Below are positions 1 through 6,662 of a stretch of DNA of 22,369 nt, one piece after another. The DNA comes from Crinalium sp049646245 (GTDB taxonomy: Bacteria > Cyanobacteriota > Cyanobacteriia > Cyanobacteriales > PCC-9333): positions 1-22,369 of the forward strand of contig JBARVL010000174.1 of assembly GCA_049646245.1 (NCBI GenBank), read 5' to 3'. Both the position numbers and the translations under genes were made by a program. The number at the start of each line of letters is the position of its first letter. The first letter of the stretch is position 1. The notes below the pieces were generated by a model, which did not search any database, was not told the DNA's origin, and saw only the letters and a program-made list of their open reading frames with translations.

Positions 1-855
1 TCTAACGTCAAAGCTGAAAATATTGTATCATGTGACCTGAGTAACTTTAATGAATCATTAAAAAGCATTGTACAAAGATCGCCGATTCAAATACATCTTG
101 CCGAAGAGCAGTTTAATCAGGGTATCGCCCTTCAAAAAGAAGGTAATTTTTCTGAAGCGATAATTAGTTACCAAAAAGCATTAGATATCAAACCTGATTT
201 TCAACAAGCGCAGCAGCAGCTTGTAGTAGCGCGTTATCAGCAAGAAGTCGTAGCTAAAGGGTATCAATTTACCCAAGATTGGTTTAGCTGGAATATCCCA
301 GTGTTGCAGCATTATTTAAATAAATTTGTCGCTCAACCCAATATTAAACTACTAGAAATAGGTAGTTGGGAAGGAAGATCTTCTTGCTGGCTATTAGACA
401 ATATTTTAACTCACCCATCCTCTAGGATTACTTGCATAGATACTTTTGAGGGCAGCTTTGAACATACTGAAGTTTTTAAATTTGGCAGTAGCTACCTACA
501 ATCACTTGAAGCAAGATTTGACTTCAATATTAATCAAGCTGAAGCTTCAGAACGAGTCCATAAGCTGATTGGAAAATCAAATGAAGTCTTGCGAACTCTT
601 CCTTTAAATACCTACGACATTGCCTATATTGATGGCTCACATATAGCTAGTGATGTCTTAGAAGATGCTGTCCTAGTATGGAAACTTGTCAAAATTGGCG
701 GTTTAATAATTTTTGATGACTATCCATTTAGTTTTTCAGAAAAACCTTTATGGAATACCAGCGTTGCCGTAGATGCTTTTCTCACAATTTTTAGTGATAA
801 ATTGCAGTTAACTCATAAAGGTTATCAAGTCATTATTGAAAAAACCCAGGATTGA
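1..855 (+). CDS. TPR-containing class I SAM-dependent methyltransferase, 5' end outside the window
   Basis: The reading frame is open from the first base to the TGA at 853-855, giving 284 visible residues, so the gene starts upstream of the window; the GTG at 301 is internal, not the start. A TPR unit covers about residues 34-75 (signature AEEQFNQGIALQKEGNFSEA, ending in ALDIKPDF). The methyltransferase domain follows from about residue 100. Motif I is EIGSWEG (from residue 119), then CIDTFEG, then YIDGSH, then IIFDDY, so the SAM loop, the acidic residue after it and the late acidic residues are all present. This resembles the Methyltransf_24/TylF-like group, often found in glycan and surface-polymer clusters. 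The acceptor cannot be read from sequence. It converges on the GT41-like gene at 1032-3200. The TPR comes before the methyltransferase here, the reverse of the order in the two large proteins at 6663-12789. I am confident of the fold and unsure of the substrate. Confidence 0.85.
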   Translation, partial: SNVKAENIVSCDLSNFNESLKSIVQRSPIQIHLAEEQFNQGIALQKEGNFSEAIISYQKALDIKPDFQQAQQQLVVARYQQEVVAKGYQFTQDWFSWNIPVLQHYLNKFVAQPNIKLLEIGSWEGRSSCWLLDNILTHPSSRITCIDTFEGSFEHTEVFKFGSSYLQSLEARFDFNINQAEASERVHKLIGKSNEVLRTLPLNTYDIAYIDGSHIASDVLEDAVLVWKLVKIGGLIIFDDYPFSFSEKPLWNTSVAVDAFLTIFSDKLQLTHKGYQVIIEKTQD

Positions 856-857
856 TA

Positions 858-979
858 TACAGCAAATTGCATCTTATGTGAGGTACACCCCTCCCCAACC
901 CTCCCCTTACCAAGGGGAGGGTGCGCTCTCTTCGCGGGTGGGGTAGATCTTGTACTTCATAAAGCTGAAATCTGCTGTA
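858..979. repeat. nested palindromic intergenic repeat (MITE-like)
   Basis: An imperfect outer inverted repeat pairs 858-885 (starting TACAGCAAATT) with 952-979 (ending AAATCTGCTGTA). Inside lies a perfect 10-bp stem CCCTCCCCTT (899-908) / AAGGGGAGGG (912-921) with a 3-nt loop. This matches the style of short palindromic repeats scattered between cyanobacterial genes. It carries no gene and could fold in RNA from either convergent neighbour. Confidence 0.6.
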
Positions 980-982
980 CTT

Positions 983-1010
983 CCCCGCTAAATCAAATAT
1001 TATAGCGGGG
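983..1010. terminator. candidate bidirectional hairpin between convergent genes
   Basis: A perfect 8-bp stem CCCCGCTA (983-990) / TAGCGGGG (1003-1010) closes a 12-nt loop. It lies between the 3' end of the methyltransferase gene (855) and the 3' end of the GT41-like gene (1032). No clear T-tract follows on either strand, so terminator function is inferred from position. Confidence 0.4.
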
Positions 1011-1031
1011 GATTCTCAACATCATCGTAGG

Positions 1032-3200
1032 CTATTGATTAAGTTCAATATACTTTGCCCACATTTGCTGATAAGCTTTTTCTAACTCCAGAGTAAATTT
1101 TTTCGCATTCCATAAAGGTGAAGTTTGCCTTGATTGGCGCAATTTCCCAGCAACTTGTTGGCGTAAACTTGAATCGAGTCCTAGTTTAACTCCCCACTCA
1201 ACATATTCTGCATCTGTCCAAGCAATACCTTCAGTTACTCCAGCATTCATCAAAAAAGTGTAACTATTACGAGCAGCAAATTGTTGACCTACCCGTGTAA
1301 CTAAAGGAACTCCCATCCACAAAGTTTCTAATGTTGTAGTTGCTCCATTATAGGGATAGGTATCTAAAACTATATCGGCAATTCCTAAATTAGCTCGATG
1401 TACATACTCATTAATATCTCTGGGCAAAAATATTAATCTACTTGGCTCAACACCTTCTGACTCAGCAATTTCCGTGAAAAATTGTTTAATAGTTGCTTGA
1501 TCGGAACGACCTTTGATTAAAAAATAGCTATGAGGAACTTGTTTAATAATCTGCATTTGCATCCGGGTTGTATCAGGATGGCGTTTATGACCGTGTTGAG
1601 CGCTAAAATATATCACTGCATCTGCAGGAATTCCTAATTCATCGCGTCGCAAAGTTGGCACAGCTACTTCAAAACCATCTACTGCTACATAAGTTGTTGG
1701 TAATCTCCAAATTTTTGCGCTGTAATAATTTTGAGCATTTTCTGGCAAAACATAAGGATCGGCAATAAAATAATCTATGGCTGGAATACCAGAAGCATCC
1801 CAACCTAACCAAGTTACTTGCACAGGTGCAGGCTTCAGAGCCATTACTTTGCAGGTAACATCTAAGGTAATACTATCTAAATCAACTAAAATATCAATTT
1901 TATCTTCTTTGATTTTTGCCGCAATTTCTTCAGCTTCAGATCCAAAATTATAAATCCCCTCTACTTCTGCTCCTATCCATCCATTATCTTCTAAAGATTG
2001 ATGAATTAAATAAAGATGAGTTTCAAAAAGCTCAGGGTTGTAGTATTTAAATATCCAGCGACTTAACCATCCTACAGAATGCGCCTTAAGTGTATGCGCG
2101 ATATAACCAATTTTTAGCTTTCTATTTTTCTCCTTGGGGTTCTTCCAAGGTAAATTTACCAATTCTGCCGCATCACTCTGGACAATGTTTTGAAATAATT
2201 GAGCCAGAAGATTTTGCAGCCGATGATATTCTTCTGGTTGATCCTCAAAAGCAGGTAAATAATAATTAGCTGGGATTAGATAACTAGCTGCGATCGAGTT
2301 GAGGTCATCAGGTGGATTTTCAATTAATTCTAAAACTAAAGATTTGTGCTGTTGAATAACAGGTGATGCTTCCAACCAACTTCCAGCCATAAATAAGGCA
2401 CGGAGTAACAAGTAGCTGCCCTGAACTTTCCAAGCTGTTGTTATACAATTCTTTAAAAAACGTTTAGCTGTTTCTATACCTTTTTGATACTCACCAGCAT
2501 TAGTATAAAAACAAGATAAATGGCGAAATATTTCTGAATATTCTGGTCGTAATTTTAGACACAATTCGGCAATGTTAGCGCCATATTTAGGATTAAAAGT
2601 TTCAAAAGCTATCTTGACAGCTAATAACATCAAGTTATCAGTTAAAATAACAGGATTTTCGTAATAGTAGGGTAAACAAGCTTCTGTAAAGGCTAATGAT
2701 TCACTGCTAGTAAATTGTATAACTTGTTTAATTATTTGTAGGAGTAAATCTAAATCTACTTCTTGTCTATCTTGCTGTAAATTTTCTATTAATTGCCAGT
2801 CACTCAGCAATTGTGGGGTGAATTCACCTAAAGCAATTGAAAGTTTAATCAACAGCAGTAAGTTGTTAAGATTAGTGGGGGCAAATTCTCGAATGTATTG
2901 CCGAATTAGCCAACTTGTTGTATAATTATTTATATCTTCCTGACGAATAGCTTCTGCTTGCAGAATTTGTACAAGTTCTTCAGTCCACTGCTCAACTTCC
3001 TGCTCTCGACCTTCAGCAATTGCTAGTAACCAAGTTGATTGAGCCGCGTCTTCTTGGTTTTGCAGTAAGTAAGCTAAACCTAAATACCAATAGTGCGTAA
3101 TTTCATCGGGTTCCAAACCAATAGCTTGCTCATAAAAATTGGCTAACTGGTCATAGTGATTTTCTCGAAGAAATTTTTGAGCTTCTGGTTTCCAATTCAT
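1032..3200 (-). CDS. TPR / GT41 family (SPINDLY/OGT-like) protein O-glycosyltransferase
   Basis: The 722-residue product has a helical TPR-like N-terminus (about 1-330) and a C-terminal catalytic region (about 360-722) of the GT41 class, which in eukaryotes includes O-GlcNAc transferase and the O-fucosyltransferase SPINDLY. Visible motifs are GYIAHTLKAHSVGW, with His374 where OGT has its active-site histidine; KPAPVQVTWLGW; DYFIADPYVLPENAQ; Lys539 at the position of the OGT diphosphate-binding lysine; and LDTYPYNGATTTLE followed by GVPLVT, the nucleotide-sugar loop. All expected residues are there, so it is probably active. The donor (GlcNAc, fucose or other) cannot be told. ATG at 3198-3200 is the start; no strong Shine-Dalgarno sequence precedes it. 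There is no signal peptide, so it should be cytoplasmic. The pilin genes lie 231 bp upstream on the same strand. Confidence 0.85.
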   Translation of the reverse strand: MNWKPEAQKFLRENHYDQLANFYEQAIGLEPDEITHYWYLGLAYLLQNQEDAAQSTWLLAIAEGREQEVEQWTEELVQILQAEAIRQEDINNYTTSWLIRQYIREFAPTNLNNLLLLIKLSIALGEFTPQLLSDWQLIENLQQDRQEVDLDLLLQIIKQVIQFTSSESLAFTEACLPYYYENPVILTDNLMLLAVKIAFETFNPKYGANIAELCLKLRPEYSEIFRHLSCFYTNAGEYQKGIETAKRFLKNCITTAWKVQGSYLLLRALFMAGSWLEASPVIQQHKSLVLELIENPPDDLNSIAASYLIPANYYLPAFEDQPEEYHRLQNLLAQLFQNIVQSDAAELVNLPWKNPKEKNRKLKIGYIAHTLKAHSVGWLSRWIFKYYNPELFETHLYLIHQSLEDNGWIGAEVEGIYNFGSEAEEIAAKIKEDKIDILVDLDSITLDVTCKVMALKPAPVQVTWLGWDASGIPAIDYFIADPYVLPENAQNYYSAKIWRLPTTYVAVDGFEVAVPTLRRDELGIPADAVIYFSAQHGHKRHPDTTRMQMQIIKQVPHSYFLIKGRSDQATIKQFFTEIAESEGVEPSRLIFLPRDINEYVHRANLGIADIVLDTYPYNGATTTLETLWMGVPLVTRVGQQFAARNSYTFLMNAGVTEGIAWTDAEYVEWGVKLGLDSSLRQQVAGKLRQSRQTSPLWNAKKFTLELEKAYQQMWAKYIELNQ

Positions 3201-3230
3201 TTATATTAGTAATGGACTAATAAAGTAAGC

Positions 3231-3263
3231 ATCAGGGCAAACTCTCAAAAGAGTTACCCTGAT
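3231..3263 (-). terminator. hairpin downstream of the pilin genes
   Basis: ATCAGGG (3231-3237) pairs with CCCTGAT (3257-3263) and AACTCT (3240-3245) with AGAGTT (3250-3255). A small internal mismatch separates the two stems and the loop is 4 nt. It sits between the stop of the last pilin gene (3432) and the start of the GT41 gene (3200) on the minus strand. The sequence after it is T-rich but has no proper U-tract, so it may be a terminator, an mRNA stabiliser or an attenuator. Confidence 0.4.
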
Positions 3264-3266
3264 CAT

Positions 3267-3394
3267 TAGACCTGTTGCATAAATATCTCTGACCCCACCC
3301 CAGCCCTCCCCGATGTTTTGGGGAGGGAGCCAATTTCCCCCCAAAACATCGGGGGGATAAAGGGGGGTAATTTGGACTTTTGCTCATTGGTCTA
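3267..3394. repeat. 128-bp palindromic MITE-like element
   Basis: The ends are inverted (TAGACC at 3267-3272, GGTCTA at 3389-3394). The interior holds two arms that are reverse complements around CCCCGATGTTTTGGGG (from 3308) and CCCCAAAACATCGGGG (from 3337). The C/G-rich core resembles the element at 858-979, but the outer arms differ. No coding capacity is visible. Confidence 0.55.
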
Positions 3395-3431
3395 TTAAAG
3401 GCAATATACTTACTAACAAGCAGTGAATGGC

Positions 3432-3965
3432 TTAGAGTGTCTTGGTAGTAGCAGCGCAGGCAGCAGCAGCAGCAACAGTGGTACCGGTAGAGGTTAAGGT
3501 TGGTACTGCAGGTGCACCTGTACCAGGCGTATTAGCTTCACACAAAACTGCCGCGATCGCACTTTGGCTATTGGCATCTGTATATCTGGTATTGCCACCA
3601 GAGTATCCTTTCAAGCTGGCATCTCTAGCTGTACCAGTAACGGTGGCTGTTTCTGTACCACCAGCAACCGCGTAGGTGTAGTTAGCGGTTTGTGTAGGCA
3701 AACCAAGTGATAAAGTTGTCATGTCACCAGCAAAGGCTTGGCTTTCTACACGGTATGCCGTCTGAGATTTGTTGACTGCACTAACTGTGTTTTTAGCTTC
3801 AGATTGCTTGCCTTTAGCAGTTTGATTTAAGAAGGTGGGTAGAGCAATAGCAGCTAGAATACCAATAATGATGATTACGACTAATAGTTCAATTAAGGTA
3901 AAACCTTTGTCACTTTGTTTGCGGTTGAGGTGTTGCAGGAACTTAGCTTGTAATTCGGGTTTCAT
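3432..3965 (-). CDS. type IV prepilin (PilA-like), copy 1
   Basis: The 177-residue prepilin has a 21-residue leader ending DKG, cleaved by prepilin peptidase before F22, then the classic FTLIELLVVIIIIGILAAIA helix start with Glu at mature position 5. The mature body holds a Tyr/Thr-rich beta region and two cysteines near the C-terminus (in LCEAN and AACAA), which should close a disulfide D-region. The stretch between them is rich in Pro, Thr, Ala and Ser, a plausible site for O-glycans. A longer frame opens at 4022, but the start is ATG at 3963-3965 because AAGGAG lies 5 nt before it and because the paralogue at 4107-4643 starts identically. The product would be exported and assembled into type IV pili for motility, adhesion or DNA uptake. 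It is the most downstream pilin gene on this strand. Confidence 0.93.
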   Translation of the reverse strand: MKPELQAKFLQHLNRKQSDKGFTLIELLVVIIIIGILAAIALPTFLNQTAKGKQSEAKNTVSAVNKSQTAYRVESQAFAGDMTTLSLGLPTQTANYTYAVAGGTETATVTGTARDASLKGYSGGNTRYTDANSQSAIAAVLCEANTPGTGAPAVPTLTSTGTTVAAAAACAATTKTL

Positions 3966-4012
3966 ATAGTCTCCTTGAGGGGGGATGCTTTCTTTTCGCT
4001 TGTGAATGTAGC

Positions 4013-4042
4013 TTACCCACATCTGATCAATTTCATATCACC
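4013..4042 (-). promoter_or_regulatory. SigF-type pilin promoter of copy 1
   Basis: On the minus strand this reads TGATA, 16 nt, then TGGGTAA, with TGGGTAA ending 47 nt before the ATG. The same two blocks with the same 16-nt spacing precede all three pilin genes. GGTAA matches the -12 element that I recall being reported for SigF-dependent pilA1 of Synechocystis. The assignment to SigF is inferred from that resemblance; the conservation itself is seen directly. Confidence 0.6.
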
Positions 4043-4106
4043 TTTCCCAAAACTTTTTTCATTAGTCAAGTTCGTATTGTTTAGCAGATATGAACTAAAC
4101 TAATAA

Positions 4107-4643
4107 TCAAAGTTCCTTTTGACCGCTAGCAGCGCAGGCAAAAGCAGGAGCAACAGTTGTTGCAGTTGAAGTTAAAACTGGCGCAGTAGGTGCGGTTGTA
4201 CCAGGCGTGTTAACTTCACAAATCCCAGTAGCGATCGCACTTTGGCTATTGGCATCTGTATATCGGGTATTGCCGCCTGTGTATCCTTTTAAACTAGCAT
4301 CTCTAGCTGTAGCAATAACGTTGGCTGTTTCTGTACCACCAGTAACCGCGTAGGTGTAGTTAGCGGTTTGTGTAGGCAACCCAAGAGATAGAGTTGTCAT
4401 GTTAGTAGCAAAGGCTGAACTTTCAATACGGTATGCCGTCTGAGATTTATTAACTGCACTAACTGTGTTTTTAGCTTCAGATTGCTTACCTTTAGCAGTT
4501 TGATTTAAGAAGGTGGGTAGAGCAATAGCAGCTAGAATACCAATAATGATGATTACGACTAATAGTTCAATTAATGTAAAACCTTTGTCACCTTGTTTGC
4601 GGTTGAGGTGTTGCAGGAATTTAGCTTGTAATTCGGGTTTCAT
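4107..4643 (-). CDS. type IV prepilin (PilA-like), copy 2
   Basis: The 178-residue product is a close paralogue of the pilin at 3432-3965. The leader and first 70 or so residues differ at only one or two positions. Differences build up in the exposed C-terminal half, especially around and after the first conserved cysteine (ICEVN) and in the last 25 residues. It has the same prepilin peptidase site (DKG before FTLIE), Glu5, and C-terminal cysteine pair. ATG at 4641-4643 is preceded by AAGGAG at 5 nt. The leader RNA is also conserved, except that it carries a run of ten A on the mRNA (T10 at 4667-4676) where copy 1 has a broken run. The two genes are a tandem duplication, 141 bp apart, each with its own promoter-like block. 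Confidence 0.93.
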   Translation of the reverse strand: MKPELQAKFLQHLNRKQGDKGFTLIELLVVIIIIGILAAIALPTFLNQTAKGKQSEAKNTVSAVNKSQTAYRIESSAFATNMTTLSLGLPTQTANYTYAVTGGTETANVIATARDASLKGYTGGNTRYTDANSQSAIATGICEVNTPGTTAPTAPVLTSTATTVAPAFACAASGQKEL

Positions 4644-4691
4644 ATAGTCTCCTTGAGGGGGGATGCTTTTTTTTTTGCTTATACACGCAAG

Positions 4692-4721
4692 TTACCCACT
4701 TCTGAGCAAGATCGTATCACC
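4692..4721 (-). promoter_or_regulatory. SigF-type pilin promoter of copy 2
   Basis: The minus strand reads GGTGATA then, 16 nt on, TGGGTAA, ending 48 nt before the ATG at 4643. Spacing and position match the blocks before the other two pilin genes. The transcript leader would include the A10 run and the AAGGAG site. Confidence 0.6.
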
Positions 4722-4811
4722 CTCACAATTTTTCTTAATATTGGTGGCATTAGTTTATTCTGCCTTGTTTCTGAGAAAGAGAGAGTTTAGGCTTAACAAT
4801 AGCATGAACCA

Positions 4812-4840
4812 TTGGGTTGTGCGAGTATCTAGACTATGAT
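4812..4840 (+). promoter_or_regulatory. sigma-70-type promoter of the ABC permease
   Basis: TTGGGT (4812-4817) and TATGAT (4835-4840) are 17 bp apart, a good group 1 sigma factor match. Transcription would start near 4847, leaving a leader of about 11 nt before the ATG at 4858. This argues against the TTG at 4852 as start. Confidence 0.5.
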
Positions 4841-4857
4841 CATTTCAATTTTTGTTT

Positions 4858-5742
4858 ATGACTACTGCTAATAAACTCCGCATTTCCCGATTTTTACGCA
4901 CCTCTGAGCGTCGCAGCCTCTCGATGCAGTTGCTGAGATTAGGAGTTTTGATTACTGCGCTGTTCGTACTTATAGCCGTTTTCGCACCTGTTTTTCAGTC
5001 TTGGGGATGGATTCAAAACCCACTGGAGTCTCTGAGTAATCCAATTCACCAACCACCATCTGGGCAACATTGGTTTGGTACCAGTCGCCAAGGTTATGAT
5101 GTTTTCTCTCGGGCTTTATATGGCTCCCAAGCTGCATTGCAAGTAGTGATTCTGGCGACAGCCATAAGTATGATCGTGGGTGTGCCTCTGGGAATGATTA
5201 GCGGTTATCGTGGTGGTTGGTTAGATCGAGTGTTGTTATTTTTAATGGATACTGTATATACACTTCCAGGGCTACTGCTATCAGTAACATTAGCTTTTGT
5301 GGTAGGAAGGGGGGTAATTAATGCCGCGATCGCACTTAGTATTTCCTATATTCCCCAATACTATCGGGTAGTCCGTAACCAAACTGTGAGCGTGAAAAAT
5401 GAATTATTTATTGAAGCCGCGCAAGCAATGGGGGCATCAACATCAAGGGTGCTTTCTCGCTACTTGTTTCTCAATGTGATTCAAAGTATACCAGTAATAT
5501 TTACCCTCAATGCTGCCGATGCCATCCTAATCTTAGGTGGTTTAGGCTTTTTAGGATTAGGTTTGCCAGAAGAAAGTCCTGAGTGGGGTTATGATTTACG
5601 TCAAGCTCTTGATGCTTTACCAACTGGTATTTGGTGGACAACTTTATTTCCTGGGTTAGCCCTAACATTAATGGTAATAGGTTTGTCTTTATTAGGAGAA
5701 GGACTCAGCGAGTTGATTAATCCCCGCAATAAATCTTCTTGA
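4858..5742 (+). CDS. ABC transporter permease, OppC/DppC family
   Basis: The 294-residue inner-membrane protein has the N-terminal segment typical of the OppC/DppC half (first membrane helix in LLRLGVLITALFVLIAVFAP, then the periplasmic GTSRQGYDVFSR motif). Further hydrophobic helices and the cytoplasmic EAA loop follow (EAAQAMGASTSRVLSRY), which docks on the ATPase. Such permeases pair with an OppB-type partner, two ATPases and a binding protein to import peptides, nickel or other small solutes; none of these is in the window, so the substrate is unknown. ATG 4858 is preferred over an in-frame TTG at 4852 because of the promoter position. It is divergent from pilin copy 2, convergent with pilin copy 3, and so breaks up the pilin set. 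Confidence 0.88.
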   Translation: MTTANKLRISRFLRTSERRSLSMQLLRLGVLITALFVLIAVFAPVFQSWGWIQNPLESLSNPIHQPPSGQHWFGTSRQGYDVFSRALYGSQAALQVVILATAISMIVGVPLGMISGYRGGWLDRVLLFLMDTVYTLPGLLLSVTLAFVVGRGVINAAIALSISYIPQYYRVVRNQTVSVKNELFIEAAQAMGASTSRVLSRYLFLNVIQSIPVIFTLNAADAILILGGLGFLGLGLPEESPEWGYDLRQALDALPTGIWWTTLFPGLALTLMVIGLSLLGEGLSELINPRNKSS

Positions 5743-5810
5743 GCAAATACATTTTTAAGAGTTACTAAAATCAACAGGTTGTTTATTTAGCTGTGGCTTT
5801 TAAAAATTGT

Positions 5811-5830
5811 CAATTAATAATGATTAATTG
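5811..5830 (+). terminator. AT-rich hairpin after the permease gene
   Basis: CAATTAAT (5811-5818) and ATTAATTG (5823-5830) form a perfect 8-bp stem with a 4-nt loop, followed on the plus strand by T-rich sequence ending TTGTTTTCT. It lies 68 bp after the permease stop, between convergent genes. The stem is all A/T apart from the terminal C-G pair, so it would be weak; it may also be a TTAATTG-type simple repeat. Confidence 0.35.
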
Positions 5831-5888
5831 TTGATTGTTAATTGTTTTCTGGCTCCCAGAAAATCAAACTAATTAAGCATAAGATCTA

Positions 5889-6440
5889 TTACTTACTTGT
5901 AAGATCTTTATAGTTGCTAGGACAGTCAGGAGTAGCCGTAGTATTATGGAAAGTGGGTGCTACTGCTGCTGTTTTACCAGGTTGATTTGCCTCACACATT
6001 ATGCTAACAAGCTCTTGTCTATAGCTGCTAGTATCAACATACCTGTTAGTTCCCCCAGAATAACCTTTTAGTGATGCGTCTATAGGTGTGGCAGTAATGC
6101 TAGTGGTGTCGATTCCAGCACTAAGTAGATAATTATAACCCTTATATGTATCAGTACTATTCCCATCAAGAGTATCAACTAATAGGCTGTCGAATGTATT
6201 AGCAAAAGAATTGTTCTCACTACGATATATAACTTGAGCGTGGTTGATCAGAGCAATATTTTGTTTAGCTGCTGTTTGTTTAGCTTTCACAGTTTGTTTC
6301 ATTAAACTTGGTAAAGCAATTGCTGCTAGAATTCCACTGATAACTATCACGACTAGCAGTTCAATCAGGGTAAAACCTGTAGAATTTTGCTTTGAGTTAA
6401 GGCTGTGTAAATAAATTGGGCTTAATTGAATTTTGTACAT
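5889..6440 (-). CDS. type IV prepilin (PilA-like), divergent copy 3
   Basis: The 183-residue prepilin has a 22-residue leader ending STG, cleavage before FTLIELLVVIVISGILAAIA, and Glu at mature position 5. It keeps the family plan of copies 1 and 2, including the IDASLKGYSGG and NRYVD stretch and two C-terminal cysteines (MCEAN and DCPSN). The middle and the tail are clearly different, so it is an older paralogue and may be a minor or alternative pilin. ATG at 6438-6440 has AGAGG 5 nt upstream. Its promoter block matches that of the other two pilins, suggesting co-regulation. It is divergent from the large TPR-GT41 gene at 6663. Confidence 0.92.
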   Translation of the reverse strand: MYKIQLSPIYLHSLNSKQNSTGFTLIELLVVIVISGILAAIALPSLMKQTVKAKQTAAKQNIALINHAQVIYRSENNSFANTFDSLLVDTLDGNSTDTYKGYNYLLSAGIDTTSITATPIDASLKGYSGGTNRYVDTSSYRQELVSIMCEANQPGKTAAVAPTFHNTTATPDCPSNYKDLTSK

Positions 6441-6490
6441 AAATGCCTCTATTATTAATTATTGGTTAGTGTATGTAAGCTAAATTTAGC

Positions 6491-6518
6491 TTACCCATTT
6501 AGCAGGAATTGAATATCA
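6491..6518 (-). promoter_or_regulatory. SigF-type pilin promoter of copy 3
   Basis: The minus strand reads TGATA, 16 nt, TGGGTAA, ending 50 nt before the ATG at 6440. The rest of the upstream region has diverged from copies 1 and 2, so the survival of these two blocks and their exact spacing points to function. A palindrome (TAAGCTAAATTTAGCTTA, 6475-6492) overlaps the -12 side and is absent from the other two. Confidence 0.6.
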
Positions 6519-6556
6519 AGTAAGGGTTTACATAGTGGTGTTGCCTGTCTAAGTTC

Positions 6557-6562
6557 TATAAT
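6557..6562 (+). promoter_or_regulatory. -10 element (TATAAT) upstream of the first large TPR-GT41 gene
   Basis: A perfect TATAAT lies about 100 nt before the ATG at 6663. No convincing -35 hexamer sits at 16-18 bp, so an activator may be needed, or the true promoter may lie elsewhere in the 222-bp divergent spacer shared with pilin copy 3. Confidence 0.3.
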
Positions 6563-6662
6563 ATGTGTACTGACTACAGCCTTTATTGGCTAGTAATTTA
6601 CTAAAATTAAATTTCTTGTTACCTATTAGTACTGGCAACCATCGCTGCATTAGGTTGAACAA

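Noticed and set aside
3442..3675. 77-codon plus-strand frame opposite pilin copy 1
   Set aside because: It is a shadow of the pilin gene; its Ala/Val-rich product reflects the antisense of Thr/Ala codons.
3966..4022. Longer pilin start 19 codons upstream (ATG at 4020-4022)
   Set aside because: The extra residues are not leader-like, the region is non-coding leader in the close paralogue, and AAGGAG sits 5 nt before the internal ATG at 3965.
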